This document shows, piece after piece, positions 7,563-14,151 of a stretch of 43,667 bases of DNA (position 1 is the stretch's first letter; each line of letters opens with the position of its first letter). A program made the position numbers and the translations under genes. Source of the DNA: Kitasatospora sp. Root107. Its GTDB lineage: Bacteria > Actinomycetota > Actinomycetes > Streptomycetales > Streptomycetaceae. The notes beneath the pieces were generated by a model. The model was not told the DNA's origin. It was given only the letters and a program-made list of their open reading frames with translations, and did no database searches. The stretch spans positions 44,377 through 88,043 of the forward strand of contig NZ_LMCT01000028.1 in NCBI RefSeq assembly GCF_001424875.1. The letters are read 5' to 3'.

Positions 7563-8829
7563 GCTCTCCGTACTCGGCGCAGCCGTCGCCGGCTTCACCG
7601 TGGTCCTCGCCATGGCCGCCCCGGCCTCGGCGGCGGGGCCCTCGTCCTGGGCGACCGCGAACAGCGACTCCACCGGTGACCAGGACTCCGCCTCGGTCGC
7701 GGCCAACCGCCTCGGCGACGTCGCGGTGGTCTGGGAGGACGACCGCGACTCGACCAACCCGGGTGACAACGCGCACAGCGACGTGTGGGTGCGAATGTTC
7801 CGCAACGGCGTCTCGGCCTACGAGACGAAGCTCTCGGCCGGCGGGACGACAGGCGTGGCCTGGCGGCATCTCCAGCCCGACGTGGGACTCGACGACCGGG
7901 GCAACGCCGTCGTCGTGTGGGCGGAGGACCCGGACGGCAACGGGCTCTACAACATCACCTACCGGGTGCTCTCCCCGGCCGGTGCGGTCCTCGGCTCCGG
8001 CCAGGCCAACGCGAGCGCCGACGGCCAGCAGATCCATCCGCGCGTCGCGGTCGATCCGGACGGCGCGCCGGGCAGCACCACCGCGGTCGCCTTCTCCGTG
8101 GTGTGGGAGGACATCCAGGGCACCGCGGCGGCGACGGTGAAGGCAGCCGGGTTCACCGGGACCACGACGAAGGCCTACGAGGTGACGGTCAACGCGGCCG
8201 GCGGCGCGCACCACAACCCCGACGTCGCGACCTCTGCCTCGGGCGAGGCCGTCGTCGTCTGGGACGAGGACACCGACAACAACGGCTACTACCAGATCGG
8301 TCTGGTGAAGCTGGCCAAGGCGAACGGGGCCGTCGCACTCACCCGCCGCAGCGCCAACAGCCTCGGCGGCGGGCAGCAGCAGCGTCCGGCCGTGGCCGCC
8401 GACTTCAACGGCGACTTCGCGGTGGCATGGGAGTCCGATCACACCGGCACCCGTGGCGTCTGGGCCCGGTCGTTCGCCGCGACCGGCACTGCCGGCTCGG
8501 CCGAGGTCGAGGTCTCCGGCGGAACCGGAGCCGGAACCGGAGCCGGCAACCCCACCGTCGGCATCGACGACCAGCGCGACGCCGTGGTCGGCTGGAGCGT
8601 CACCGGCACCGATCCAGCGGTCTGGGCCCGGGGCCTCAACCCCGATGGCACCTTCGCCGGACGGCTGCCGGCCCAGTCCGTCAGCCAGGTCACGAGCGGT
8701 CGGCAGGAGCAGGTCGCGGTGGCTTCCTCGCCGTTCGGCACACTCGCGATGTCGTACACCGATGACAACGACGGCAACACCTTCGACCAGGTCTTGCTGA
8801 GCCTGGGGGCGACCAACTCGGACTGGTGA
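7555..8829 (+). CDS. secreted WED-repeat (beta-propeller-like) protein
   Basis: 424 aa. A Sec signal peptide is clear (MRKLSVLGAAVAGFTVVLAM then APASAA, cleavage near residue 26). The mature part is built of repeated units of about 45-60 residues, each with a hydrophobic strand and acidic turn: VAVVWEDDRD, AVVVWAEDPDGNG, FSVVWEDIQG, AVVVWDEDTDNNG, FAVAWESDHTG, AVVGWSVTG. This looks like a six- or seven-bladed propeller with Asp-rich calcium-binding-like loops. The ATG lies inside the last codons of phoD (8-nt overlap, GGGG before it), so translation is probably coupled and the two act together outside the cell. No enzymatic motif is visible. Confidence 0.8.
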   Translation: MRKLSVLGAAVAGFTVVLAMAAPASAAGPSSWATANSDSTGDQDSASVAANRLGDVAVVWEDDRDSTNPGDNAHSDVWVRMFRNGVSAYETKLSAGGTTGVAWRHLQPDVGLDDRGNAVVVWAEDPDGNGLYNITYRVLSPAGAVLGSGQANASADGQQIHPRVAVDPDGAPGSTTAVAFSVVWEDIQGTAAATVKAAGFTGTTTKAYEVTVNAAGGAHHNPDVATSASGEAVVVWDEDTDNNGYYQIGLVKLAKANGAVALTRRSANSLGGGQQQRPAVAADFNGDFAVAWESDHTGTRGVWARSFAATGTAGSAEVEVSGGTGAGTGAGNPTVGIDDQRDAVVGWSVTGTDPAVWARGLNPDGTFAGRLPAQSVSQVTSGRQEQVAVASSPFGTLAMSYTDDNDGNTFDQVLLSLGATNSDW

Positions 8830-8872
8830 CATCCTTTTGATCCGTGGACGCCCGCCGGGCTGCCCCGGGTGG

Positions 8873-8939
8873 GGTGATCCGACAGGAGGTTCCGGAATCG
8901 CGCGAGAACGCGGTTCTCCGGCACCTCTGTCGGATCACC
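8873..8939. terminator. long imperfect inverted repeat downstream of phoD operon
   Basis: Left arm begins GGTGATCCGACAG (8873-8885) and right arm ends CTGTCGGATCACC (8927-8939); complementarity continues inward through GAGGTTCCGGA/TCTCCGGCACCTC to CGCG pairs, giving arms of about 31 nt around a few-base loop. It starts 43 nt after the stop of the secreted repeat protein and is a plausible transcription terminator. No U-tract follows, as is usual in high-GC actinomycetes. Confidence 0.6.
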
Positions 8940-9099
8940 TCCACAGGGGGAGACCCGGCATCGAGCGTCCGGGTCCGTGGGCCGAGATCCTGGATCTGCT
9001 CTGGGCCGAATCAGTGGGTGGCCCCCTGATCGTCGTCCCGGTCCCGGCCCTGCAGCACTGGGGCGGGTGCACCGACGAGGGTGTGATCATCGGCGATGG

Positions 9100-9410
9100 C
9101 GATCAGCCGGACGACCACGACGGGGCCTGCCAGGTTGAGGACCGGTCACCACGTTGTCCTCGACCGTGGCGGTCTTCTTGGGTGAAGCTGGTGGTGGCGG
9201 TGGTCGCCACGCCGTTGATATCTGCGGCCTTGACGTTCACTTTGTAGGCCGAGCCGACTGAGAGGCCGTCCGCGGCTGGGATCCAGCTGAGGCCGTCGGA
9301 GGCGGTGGAGCTGACGCCGATGAGCGCGGGGGCTTGCCGAGGCCGTTGGCGTACGCCTGGTGCTCGGCGGCACCTCGCAGCCATCCTCATCTGGGCCCGC
9401 AGCAGCCAGA
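9100..9410 (-). pseudogene. broken fragment of a secreted Ig-like-domain protein (L,D-transpeptidase-like N-terminal domain)
   Basis: On the minus strand 9330 to 9180 reads GVSSTASDGLSWIPAADGLS followed by VGSAYKVNVKAADINGVATT then ATTSFTQ, the alternating-strand pattern of bacterial Ig-like domains preceding YkuD catalytic domains. Upstream, a different frame gives AYANGLGKPP; downstream, a third gives SPKKTATVEDN. At least two frame breaks are needed, and no start or catalytic domain is present. The IS630 insertion lies directly upstream (9424). The family guess is inference from pattern only. On the same strand 9016-9140 contains another coding-like piece (PVLNLAGPVVVVRLIAIADD) without a start. 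Confidence 0.35.
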
Positions 9411-9423
9411 GAGACGGTCCCTA

Positions 9424-9493
9424 GTGCTGTGACCGCATACGTCCACCGGGTTGGCGGTGGCACGGTCCGAACCGGTTGGATGTGGGCGGACAT
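9424..9493 (+). repeat. left terminal inverted repeat of the IS630 element
   Basis: Starts GTGCTGTGACCGCA and is matched by the reverse complement of 11527-11595: first 14 bases identical, then the shared blocks CCGGGTTGGCG, TGGCACG, GGATGTGGG and GGACAT in the same order, with one single-base gap. Confidence 0.88.
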
Positions 9494-9513
9494 TCGACGT
9501 TCGGGGAGGCGCG

Positions 9514-10632
9514 GTGGCGGAACCGGTCAAGGTCCGGAGACTGACGGACCAGGAGGGCCAGCAGTTACAGCGGATCGTGCGCCGAGGCAGCACGAATACC
9601 GTGCGGTACCGACGGGCGATGATGCTGCTGGCCTCGGCCGGCGGCAACCGGGTGCCGGTCATCGCCCAGCTGGTGGCGGCCGACGAGGACACCGTGCGGG
9701 ACGTGATCCACCGGTTCAACGAGATCGGCCTGGCCTGTCTGGACCCTCGATGGGCGGGAGGCCGTCCCCGCCAACTCAGTCCTGACGACGAGGACTTCGT
9801 CGTCCTGGCGGCCACCACCCGCCCGGCTAAGCTCGGGCAGCCCTTCACCCGCTGGTCCATCCGCAAACTGCTCGCCTACCTGCGCAAGGTGCACGGCCGG
9901 GTGATCCGCCTGAGCCGCGAGGCCCTGCGCTGCCTGCTCGCCCGACGCGGCGTCACCTTCCAACGGACCAAGACGTGGAAGGAGTCCACCGATCCCGAGC
10001 GGGATGCCAAGCTCGACCGGATCGAGCACGTCCTGGAACGCTTCCCCGACCGGACGTTCGCGTTCGACGAGTTCGGGCCGCTGGGCATCCGCCCCACCGC
10101 AGGATCCTGCTGGGCCAAGGAGGGCCAGCCCGACCGGCTGCCGGCGACCTACCACCGCACCCACGGCGTGACCTACTTCCACGGGTGCTACTCGATCGGC
10201 GACGACACCCTGTGGGGCGTCAACCGCCGCCGCAAGGGCACCACGAACAGCCTGGCCGCGCTCAAGTCGATCCGCGCCGCCCGCCCGGACGGCGCCCCGG
10301 TCTACGTCATCCTCGACAACCTCTCCGCCCACAACGGCAAGAAGATCCGCCGCTGGGCCCAGAACAACAACGTGCACCTCTACTTCACCCCGACCAACGC
10401 CTCCTGGGCGAACCCGATCGAGGCGCACTTCGGGCCGCTGCGGCAGTTCACCCTGGCGAACTCGAACCACCCGAACCACACGGTCCAGACCCGCGCGCTG
10501 CACGCCTACCTGCGCTGGCGCAACGCCAACGCCCGCCACCCCGACGTCCTGGAAGCCCAACGCCGCGAACGCGCCCGCATCCGCAGCGAGAAGGGCATCC
10601 GCTGGGGTGGACGCCCGGCTCTCGCCGCGTGA
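9514..10632 (+). CDS. IS630-family transposase (DDE)
   Basis: 372 aa, GTG start 3 nt after a GGGGAGGC ribosome site. The N-terminal half holds helix-turn-helix domains (VPVIAQLVAADEDTVRDVIH and the winged region WSIRKLLAYLRKVHG). The C-terminal DDE domain shows all three catalytic acids: FAFDEFGPLG (first Asp), VYVILDNLSAHNGKK (second Asp) and ASWANPIEAHFGPL (Glu). It should cut the terminal repeats and join the ends at TA. The frame is unbroken, so the element may be active. Upstream in-frame codons lie in the terminal repeat and are not needed. Confidence 0.93.
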   Translation: MAEPVKVRRLTDQEGQQLQRIVRRGSTNTVRYRRAMMLLASAGGNRVPVIAQLVAADEDTVRDVIHRFNEIGLACLDPRWAGGRPRQLSPDDEDFVVLAATTRPAKLGQPFTRWSIRKLLAYLRKVHGRVIRLSREALRCLLARRGVTFQRTKTWKESTDPERDAKLDRIEHVLERFPDRTFAFDEFGPLGIRPTAGSCWAKEGQPDRLPATYHRTHGVTYFHGCYSIGDDTLWGVNRRRKGTTNSLAALKSIRAARPDGAPVYVILDNLSAHNGKKIRRWAQNNNVHLYFTPTNASWANPIEAHFGPLRQFTLANSNHPNHTVQTRALHAYLRWRNANARHPDVLEAQRRERARIRSEKGIRWGGRPALAA

Positions 10633-10772
10633 TCAAGCAACCTGCTTCTGCGGCACGTCCGTTCGCTCCTCGCCCCGCTCGGACTGACGGCTTCAGAACA
10701 CGGTCCGAGCCCGCCTCGAGGCCGTGCCGTGGGAGGATCCGCAGGGAGCCATGACTTGCTCGGGGGGATGCG

Positions 10773-11468
10773 ATGGACTCGAAGAACGCGGCGTGCCGGA
10801 CGGCCGCGGCGGTGCTGGTGTCGTTGGTGTTGGCCGGGTCTGGATTGGTGGAGAGAGATCCCGGGACGGCCGCGTCACCAGCCCGACCGGGCGCTCCGGC
10901 CGAGAGCTCCCGCACTGCGGCGCCGGTACCGTCCGCGACGGCTCTGGTCAGGCACCCTGTCGTGCTGCGCGAGCACGCGGGCCCGGCCGACCAGTGGATC
11001 GTAGACGAGCTGGATGACCCGCCGGAGCGGTGCCCCCGGGCGGACCTGTCGAACATGCTGGTACTGGACTCGGACGGCCGTGACCGGGCCTACGCGCTGT
11101 GGCTGGTGGACGATGTGGACGTCTGCGTGGTGGCCATCACCCGGGACGAGCGAGGTTCCCGCGGGCAGACGGTCCTCTACGGCCCGATCGACGAACTCGC
11201 CGACCGGGCGCCCATCCTGATCGGCCTGGTCCAGCACAGCCCGGCCATGCTCGCGGTCTTCCCCGGGATCGACAGCGGGATCGTGCTGAAGGGCGACGAG
11301 CCCCGCACCTTCCACCCGGCGAGCTCGCGAACCGTGGTGCTCGGCCCCGGCCGGGTCGTCACCTTTGCGGTGAGCCGCTTCGCCGTGCCCTATCAGGGCG
11401 CGCCGCTCGGCCTCGACCTCGCACTGTGCCCGGTGCGGGACGGCGAGTGCCGCCCGATGTATCCCTGA
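10773..11468 (+). CDS. putative exported protein carried as IS630 passenger
   Basis: 231 aa, ATG with GGGGGG 5-7 nt upstream. The N-terminus is a signal peptide (positive start, core AAAVLVSLVLAGSGL, residues 11-25). The sequence LAGS would be a lipobox if Ser were Cys, so it is either plain Sec-secreted or a former lipoprotein. An Ala/Pro-rich linker follows, then a compact domain (60-231) with WIVDELDDPPERCPRADLSN, YALWLVDDVDVCVVAITRD and LGLDLALCPVRDGECRPM; four Cys could form two disulfides. I recognise no family. It is co-oriented with the transposase and lies wholly between the terminal repeats. Confidence 0.75.
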   Translation: MDSKNAACRTAAAVLVSLVLAGSGLVERDPGTAASPARPGAPAESSRTAAPVPSATALVRHPVVLREHAGPADQWIVDELDDPPERCPRADLSNMLVLDSDGRDRAYALWLVDDVDVCVVAITRDERGSRGQTVLYGPIDELADRAPILIGLVQHSPAMLAVFPGIDSGIVLKGDEPRTFHPASSRTVVLGPGRVVTFAVSRFAVPYQGAPLGLDLALCPVRDGECRPMYP

Positions 11469-11480
11469 ACTGACGGCAAG

Positions 11481-11513
11481 CCCTGCGGCCCACAGGAGTC
11501 GTAGGCCGCAGGG
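11481..11513 (+). terminator. hairpin terminator after the passenger gene
   Basis: CCCTGCGGCC (11481-11490) and GGCCGCAGGG (11504-11513) form a perfect 10-bp stem with a 13-nt loop, starting 12 nt after the passenger stop codon and still inside the IS element. Confidence 0.65.
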
Positions 11514-11526
11514 GTCACGCCACTGG

Positions 11527-11595
11527 ATGTCCACCCACATCCGACTGGTCCAGGCGTGCCATCGCCAACCCGGCGAACCTCTGCGGTCACAGCAC
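11527..11595 (-). repeat. right terminal inverted repeat of the IS630 element
   Basis: Reverse complement of the left end: outermost TGCGGTCACAGCAC (11582-11595) is a perfect 14-base match, with further ordered blocks to 11527. TA follows at 11596-11597. Confidence 0.88.
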
Positions 11596-12188
11596 TAGCC
11601 GGCGTCCTGACGGGGCGTCACGGCTGCGGTCGGGGTGACCCGGCAGGCGAACACTACCTGGGCGCAGATCACGAGCAGGACCGGGAAGCCGCCGAGCAGC
11701 AGGACGAACACCGGACCGAGGTTGGAGAGCACGATCAGCGCGGTCCGTGCGCCCTGGTGCCGGGCCGAGGCCCAGGGCGCGACCATCAGCAGGGCCAGCA
11801 GCATCGGCACCCCGAGCAGGAGCGCCGCCAGCAGGACCACCTCGAAGTACTCCTCCAGGGGTGAGCCCGGCGTGCCCGTGTAGCTGGTCCCCAGCGTTGG
11901 CAGTGGGGCCAGCAACGCGACCGGAGCCAGAACGTACAGCGCGTAGCGCAGTGCCGACCGCGCGGCCCATCGAGAGGCGGCCCGGCCCTGCTCGGCCCAC
12001 CGTCTGGCGCTCATCACGAACGGGAGCAACAGCAGCGGCAGCAGGCCGAAGGTCGTCATTCCGGCGTCGCCGAGCGGCAGTTCCTGCTCGATCTCGAAGA
12101 GCGCCAGGTAGCTGACTGGCAGGAGGGCCAGCAGCGCGACCGTGAACGCCCACGCCGTCTGGTCGCACTGCCTGCGGTACACGTGCAT
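11595..12188 (-). CDS. multi-pass membrane protein, unknown function
   Basis: 197 aa from ATG 12188 (MHVYRRQCDQTAWAF), preferred because GGGGGAAG and GCAGG lie just upstream; ATG 12212 would add 8 residues but has no ribosome site. About five to six hydrophobic helices: AFTVALLALLPVSYLALF, TTFGLLPLLLLPFVM, ALYVLAPVALLAPL, VVLLAALLLGVPMLLALLM, TALIVLSNLGPVFVLLLG and VLLVICAQVVFAC. The stop codon TAG is made of the TA target duplication plus the first base of the IS630 end; in the reconstructed empty site the stop would also be TAG, so the insertion did not change the protein. It is preceded by a promoter with a palindromic operator. Confidence 0.7.
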   Translation of the reverse strand: MHVYRRQCDQTAWAFTVALLALLPVSYLALFEIEQELPLGDAGMTTFGLLPLLLLPFVMSARRWAEQGRAASRWAARSALRYALYVLAPVALLAPLPTLGTSYTGTPGSPLEEYFEVVLLAALLLGVPMLLALLMVAPWASARHQGARTALIVLSNLGPVFVLLLGGFPVLLVICAQVVFACRVTPTAAVTPRQDAG

Positions 12189-12215
12189 GATGCCTGCTTC
12201 CCCCGGAGCCATTGC

Positions 12216-12227
12216 TGAACGCGTTCA
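12216..12227. promoter_or_regulatory. palindromic operator candidate TGAACGCGTTCA
   Basis: A perfect 12-bp palindrome with central CG, the form favoured by LacI-type repressors. It lies directly downstream of the predicted -10 of the membrane-protein promoter, covering the expected start of transcription, and 86 nt before the small plus-strand gene at 12313. No LacI gene is in the window. Confidence 0.5.
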
Positions 12228-12228
12228 A

Positions 12229-12256
12229 AATATCCTGCGGCAGTACTCCTGGGCAA
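12229..12256 (-). promoter_or_regulatory. predicted promoter of the membrane-protein gene
   Basis: Minus strand TTGCCC (12251-12256), 16-nt spacer, GATATT (12229-12234). It is in a locally AT-rich patch, rare in this DNA, and abuts the palindrome 12216-12227. Confidence 0.45.
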
Positions 12257-12312
12257 GACGGGCCTTGACGGAGTGTCAGGCCGGGGCCCCACGACCCCAA
12301 GGCGAACCTGTT

Positions 12313-12506
12313 GTGATCGAGGCCAACGCCGTTCAGGTGCTGGCGTTCCTCATCCACTTCATGGACGCGGAACTGCTGCCCCGGCTCGCCCCACCGGTGG
12401 ACGGGCAGATCGCCAGGGACCTGGTCTACATCCGCGAGGGGCTCGACGAGATCCGCGGCTACGTGAGCGCGCGTGCCCCATCATCCGCATGCTGGCCGAG
12501 ACCTGA
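12313..12506 (+). pseudogene. small helical protein gene, frameshifted near its 3' end
   Basis: From GTG 12313 the frame reads VIEANAVQVLAFLIHFMDAE then LLPRLAPPVDGQIARDLVYI then REGLDEIRGYVS, with good coding character. It then loses sense, while the next frame continues with CPIIRMLAET and a TGA at 12506. A one-base change near 12470 would give an intact protein of about 63 residues. If left unrepaired, the first frame runs on to 12693 into the convergent dehydrogenase gene. Family not recognised; the helical composition suggests a small soluble protein. Confidence 0.5.
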
Positions 12507-12578
12507 TGGCACTTCGGGCCTCGCCGACGGTGGCTGCCCGGTCGGGGTCGCCCGGGATGCTCGGCGGGCTCTCGGGGC

Positions 12579-13580
12579 TCAGGCGGCGGCCCTTGGGACG
12601 AGGGTGTTCTCGTTGCGGCGGCCGGCCTCGAAGTCCTCGATGTTGTGGACGGTGGCTTCGATGATCTGGCCGACTGCGGTGTGGGTGAAGTAGGCCTGAT
12701 GGGACGTCACCAGGACCTGGGGGAAGGTGACCAGGCGGGCGAGGGTGTCGTCGTTGATGCCTTCGAGCGAGCGGTCGTAGAAGAAGATGCCGGTCTCCTC
12801 CTCGTAGACGTCCAGGCCGACGCCGGAGAGCTTGCCGTGGCGGAGGGTCTCGACCAGGGCGGCGGTGTCGACCAGACCGCCGCGGCTGGAGTTGATCAGG
12901 ATGGCGTCGTCCTTCATCAGGGCGAGGGCGGCGCCGTCGATCACGTGGTGGGTGTCGGGCAGCAGCGGGACGTGCAGGCTGATCAGGTCGCTCTCGGCGA
13001 GCAGTTCGGGGCGGTCGACGTACGTCATGCCGAGGTCGAGGCAGGCGGGGTTCTGGGCGATGTCCCAGCCGAGCAGCCGGGTGCCGAAGCCGTGCGCGAT
13101 TCGGGCGAAGCACTCGCCGATCTTGCCGGTGCCGATCACGCCGACCGTCATGCCGTGGATGTCGCGGCCGAGCAGGCCGTCGAGCCGGAAGTCGAACTCA
13201 CGGGAGCGGGTGGCGGCCCGGGTGAGCCGGCGGTTGACGGCCAGTGCCAGGGTCCAGGCGTGTTCGGCGACCGCGTACGGGCTGTAGTAGGAGACCCGGG
13301 CCACGGTGAGGCCGAGTTCGGCGGCGGCGGTCAGGTCGATGTTGTTGAAACCGGTGGAGCGTTGGGCGATCAGCCGGGTGCCGCCGGCCGCGAGCAGGGT
13401 GAGGGTGGCGGCGTCCAGGACGTCGTTGACGCTGCTGCTGACGACGGGGTACCCGGCGGCCAGGGGCGCGGTGTCGCTGTTGAGGAAGACCGCCAGGCTG
13501 CGGAGGGCGTGCCGTTCGGCGAAGGCCTGCTCCAGCAGGGGACGCTCATCTTGTTGGACGCCGTAGGCGAGGATCTCCAT
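12579..13580 (-). CDS. D-2-hydroxyacid dehydrogenase, D-lactate dehydrogenase type
   Basis: 333 aa, close to LdhA-type D-lactate dehydrogenases in length and motifs. The NAD-binding Rossmann loop is VGVIGTGKIGECFARI (146-161). Catalytic residues are Arg233 in INSSRGGLVDT, Glu260 or 261 in GLDVYEEETG, and His294 in TSHQAYFT. RSTGFNNIDL (74-83) is a substrate-side loop and SYYSPYAVAEHAW (98-110) the usual signature. It should interconvert pyruvate and D-lactate with NAD(H) in the cytoplasm. There is no clear ribosome site before ATG 13580. No Rex-type operator is apparent upstream. Related 2-hydroxyacid specificity cannot be excluded. Confidence 0.88.
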   Translation of the reverse strand: MEILAYGVQQDERPLLEQAFAERHALRSLAVFLNSDTAPLAAGYPVVSSSVNDVLDAATLTLLAAGGTRLIAQRSTGFNNIDLTAAAELGLTVARVSYYSPYAVAEHAWTLALAVNRRLTRAATRSREFDFRLDGLLGRDIHGMTVGVIGTGKIGECFARIAHGFGTRLLGWDIAQNPACLDLGMTYVDRPELLAESDLISLHVPLLPDTHHVIDGAALALMKDDAILINSSRGGLVDTAALVETLRHGKLSGVGLDVYEEETGIFFYDRSLEGINDDTLARLVTFPQVLVTSHQAYFTHTAVGQIIEATVHNIEDFEAGRRNENTLVPRAAA

Positions 13581-13688
13581 CCGGTCACGCTAACCACGGG
13601 CCGTCGGTCTGCCCGGGTCGGCTCGCCGGGGAGGGCGGTGGCGGTGCGCTGAGCCGCAGGCGTGCCCACGTTCGCGGGCGGGCCCCGG

Positions 13689-13838
13689 TCAGACTCCGGT
13701 CGGGTAGAGGTCCAGATCCGTCGCAGTGAACGTGAGGAACTCGGCGTTGTCGATACCGGGGACTCCGGATGCCGGGGTTTCGACCGCGATCAGGCCGCCG
13801 TCGAGGGTGATGTACGCGATGGGGTCGTCAGCGGTCAT
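13689..13838 (-). CDS. 49-aa conserved-looking small protein, second gene of an overlapping pair
   Basis: Translation from ATG 13838 is MTADDPIAYITLDGGLIAVE followed by TPASGVPGIDNAEFLTFTAT and DLDLYPTGV. It is acidic, rich in beta-branched residues and has no membrane segment. Its start lies 11 nt inside the preceding gene (13828-14064), so the two are probably translated together. The composition and arrangement are protein-like, but I know no family. Confidence 0.6.
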   Translation of the reverse strand: MTADDPIAYITLDGGLIAVETPASGVPGIDNAEFLTFTATDLDLYPTGV

Positions 13839-14064
13839 TGAGATCCTCGTTCCCGGTGACCACGCCCAACATGTAGCGGCACGCCGAGTCCTCGTCCGGA
13901 AAGAGGTGCGTCAGGATCTTCTGACCCCGCTCGCCGTAGTAGACCGCCCACTGCTGTCCCCTGGACTCCAGACAGGTCAGCTCGTCCCGGTAGCCGTCGA
14001 GGGAGTACGAGCTTTCGCGGTGGCCGGAAGCCGGCAGACGGTTTCGAAGATCATCTCTGTTCAC
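13828..14064 (-). CDS. small cytoplasmic protein, possibly immunity-like
   Basis: 78 aa from GTG 14064, with GGAGGGAAG 7-15 nt upstream; the longer open frame to 14130 runs into the pfkA terminator and is not used. Sequence blocks are VNRDDLRNRLPASGHRESSY, WAVYYGERGQKILTHLFPDE and DSACRYMLGVV. The pattern DLR...G....YSL....E......WxVYYxERGxK....F.xExxACxYxL resembles small actinomycete proteins found next to polymorphic-toxin genes. No toxin gene is adjacent here. The immunity idea is inference; the gene call itself is firm. Confidence 0.65.
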   Translation of the reverse strand: MNRDDLRNRLPASGHRESSYSLDGYRDELTCLESRGQQWAVYYGERGQKILTHLFPDEDSACRYMLGVVTGNEDLNDR

Positions 14065-14097
14065 TGCGCTCTTCCCTCCGGAGGTGGCCCGGTACGC

Positions 14098-14138
14098 CGA
14101 AAGGGGTGGGCCTCCGTGCCGGAGGGCCACCCCTTTCG
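14098..14138 (-). terminator. strong hairpin terminator downstream of pfkA
   Basis: CGAAAGGGGTGG (14098-14109) pairs perfectly with CCACCCCTTTCG (14127-14138), and inside it CCTCCG pairs with CGGAGG around a TGC loop; only one G/G mismatch interrupts the 18-bp stem. It lies 13 nt after the pfkA stop and insulates pfkA from the small pair 14064-13689. Confidence 0.85.
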
Positions 14139-14151
14139 CGGTGAAGGCGGG

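Larger units (their letters stand above)
9424..11595 (+). mobile_element. IS630-family element with passenger gene, complete, TA duplications
   Basis: 2172 bp bounded by long imperfect terminal inverted repeats of about 70 bp and flanked on both sides by TA (9422-9423 and 11596-11597), the target duplication typical of IS630/Tc1-mariner transposition. Inside are a complete DDE transposase (9514-10632) and a second complete gene for an exported protein (10773-11468) with its own hairpin. Ordinary IS630 members are 1.1-1.2 kb, so the second kilobase is unusual cargo. No inner copy of the repeat is seen after the transposase. The right end lies at the stop codon of the neighbouring membrane-protein gene. 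Confidence 0.85.

Noticed and set aside
7525..8832. 435-aa minus-strand frame opposite the secreted repeat protein
   Set aside because: Composition is antisense noise and the plus strand has a clear signal peptide and repeats.
11543..11558. Second DasR-like site (GACTGGTCCAGGCGTG)
   Set aside because: Only the left half fits the consensus and it lies inside the IS630 terminal repeat.
12516..12693. Extension of the small gene 12313 to a 127-codon frame
   Set aside because: After about 12470 the frame loses coding character and runs into the convergent dehydrogenase gene; the alternate frame ends cleanly at 12506.
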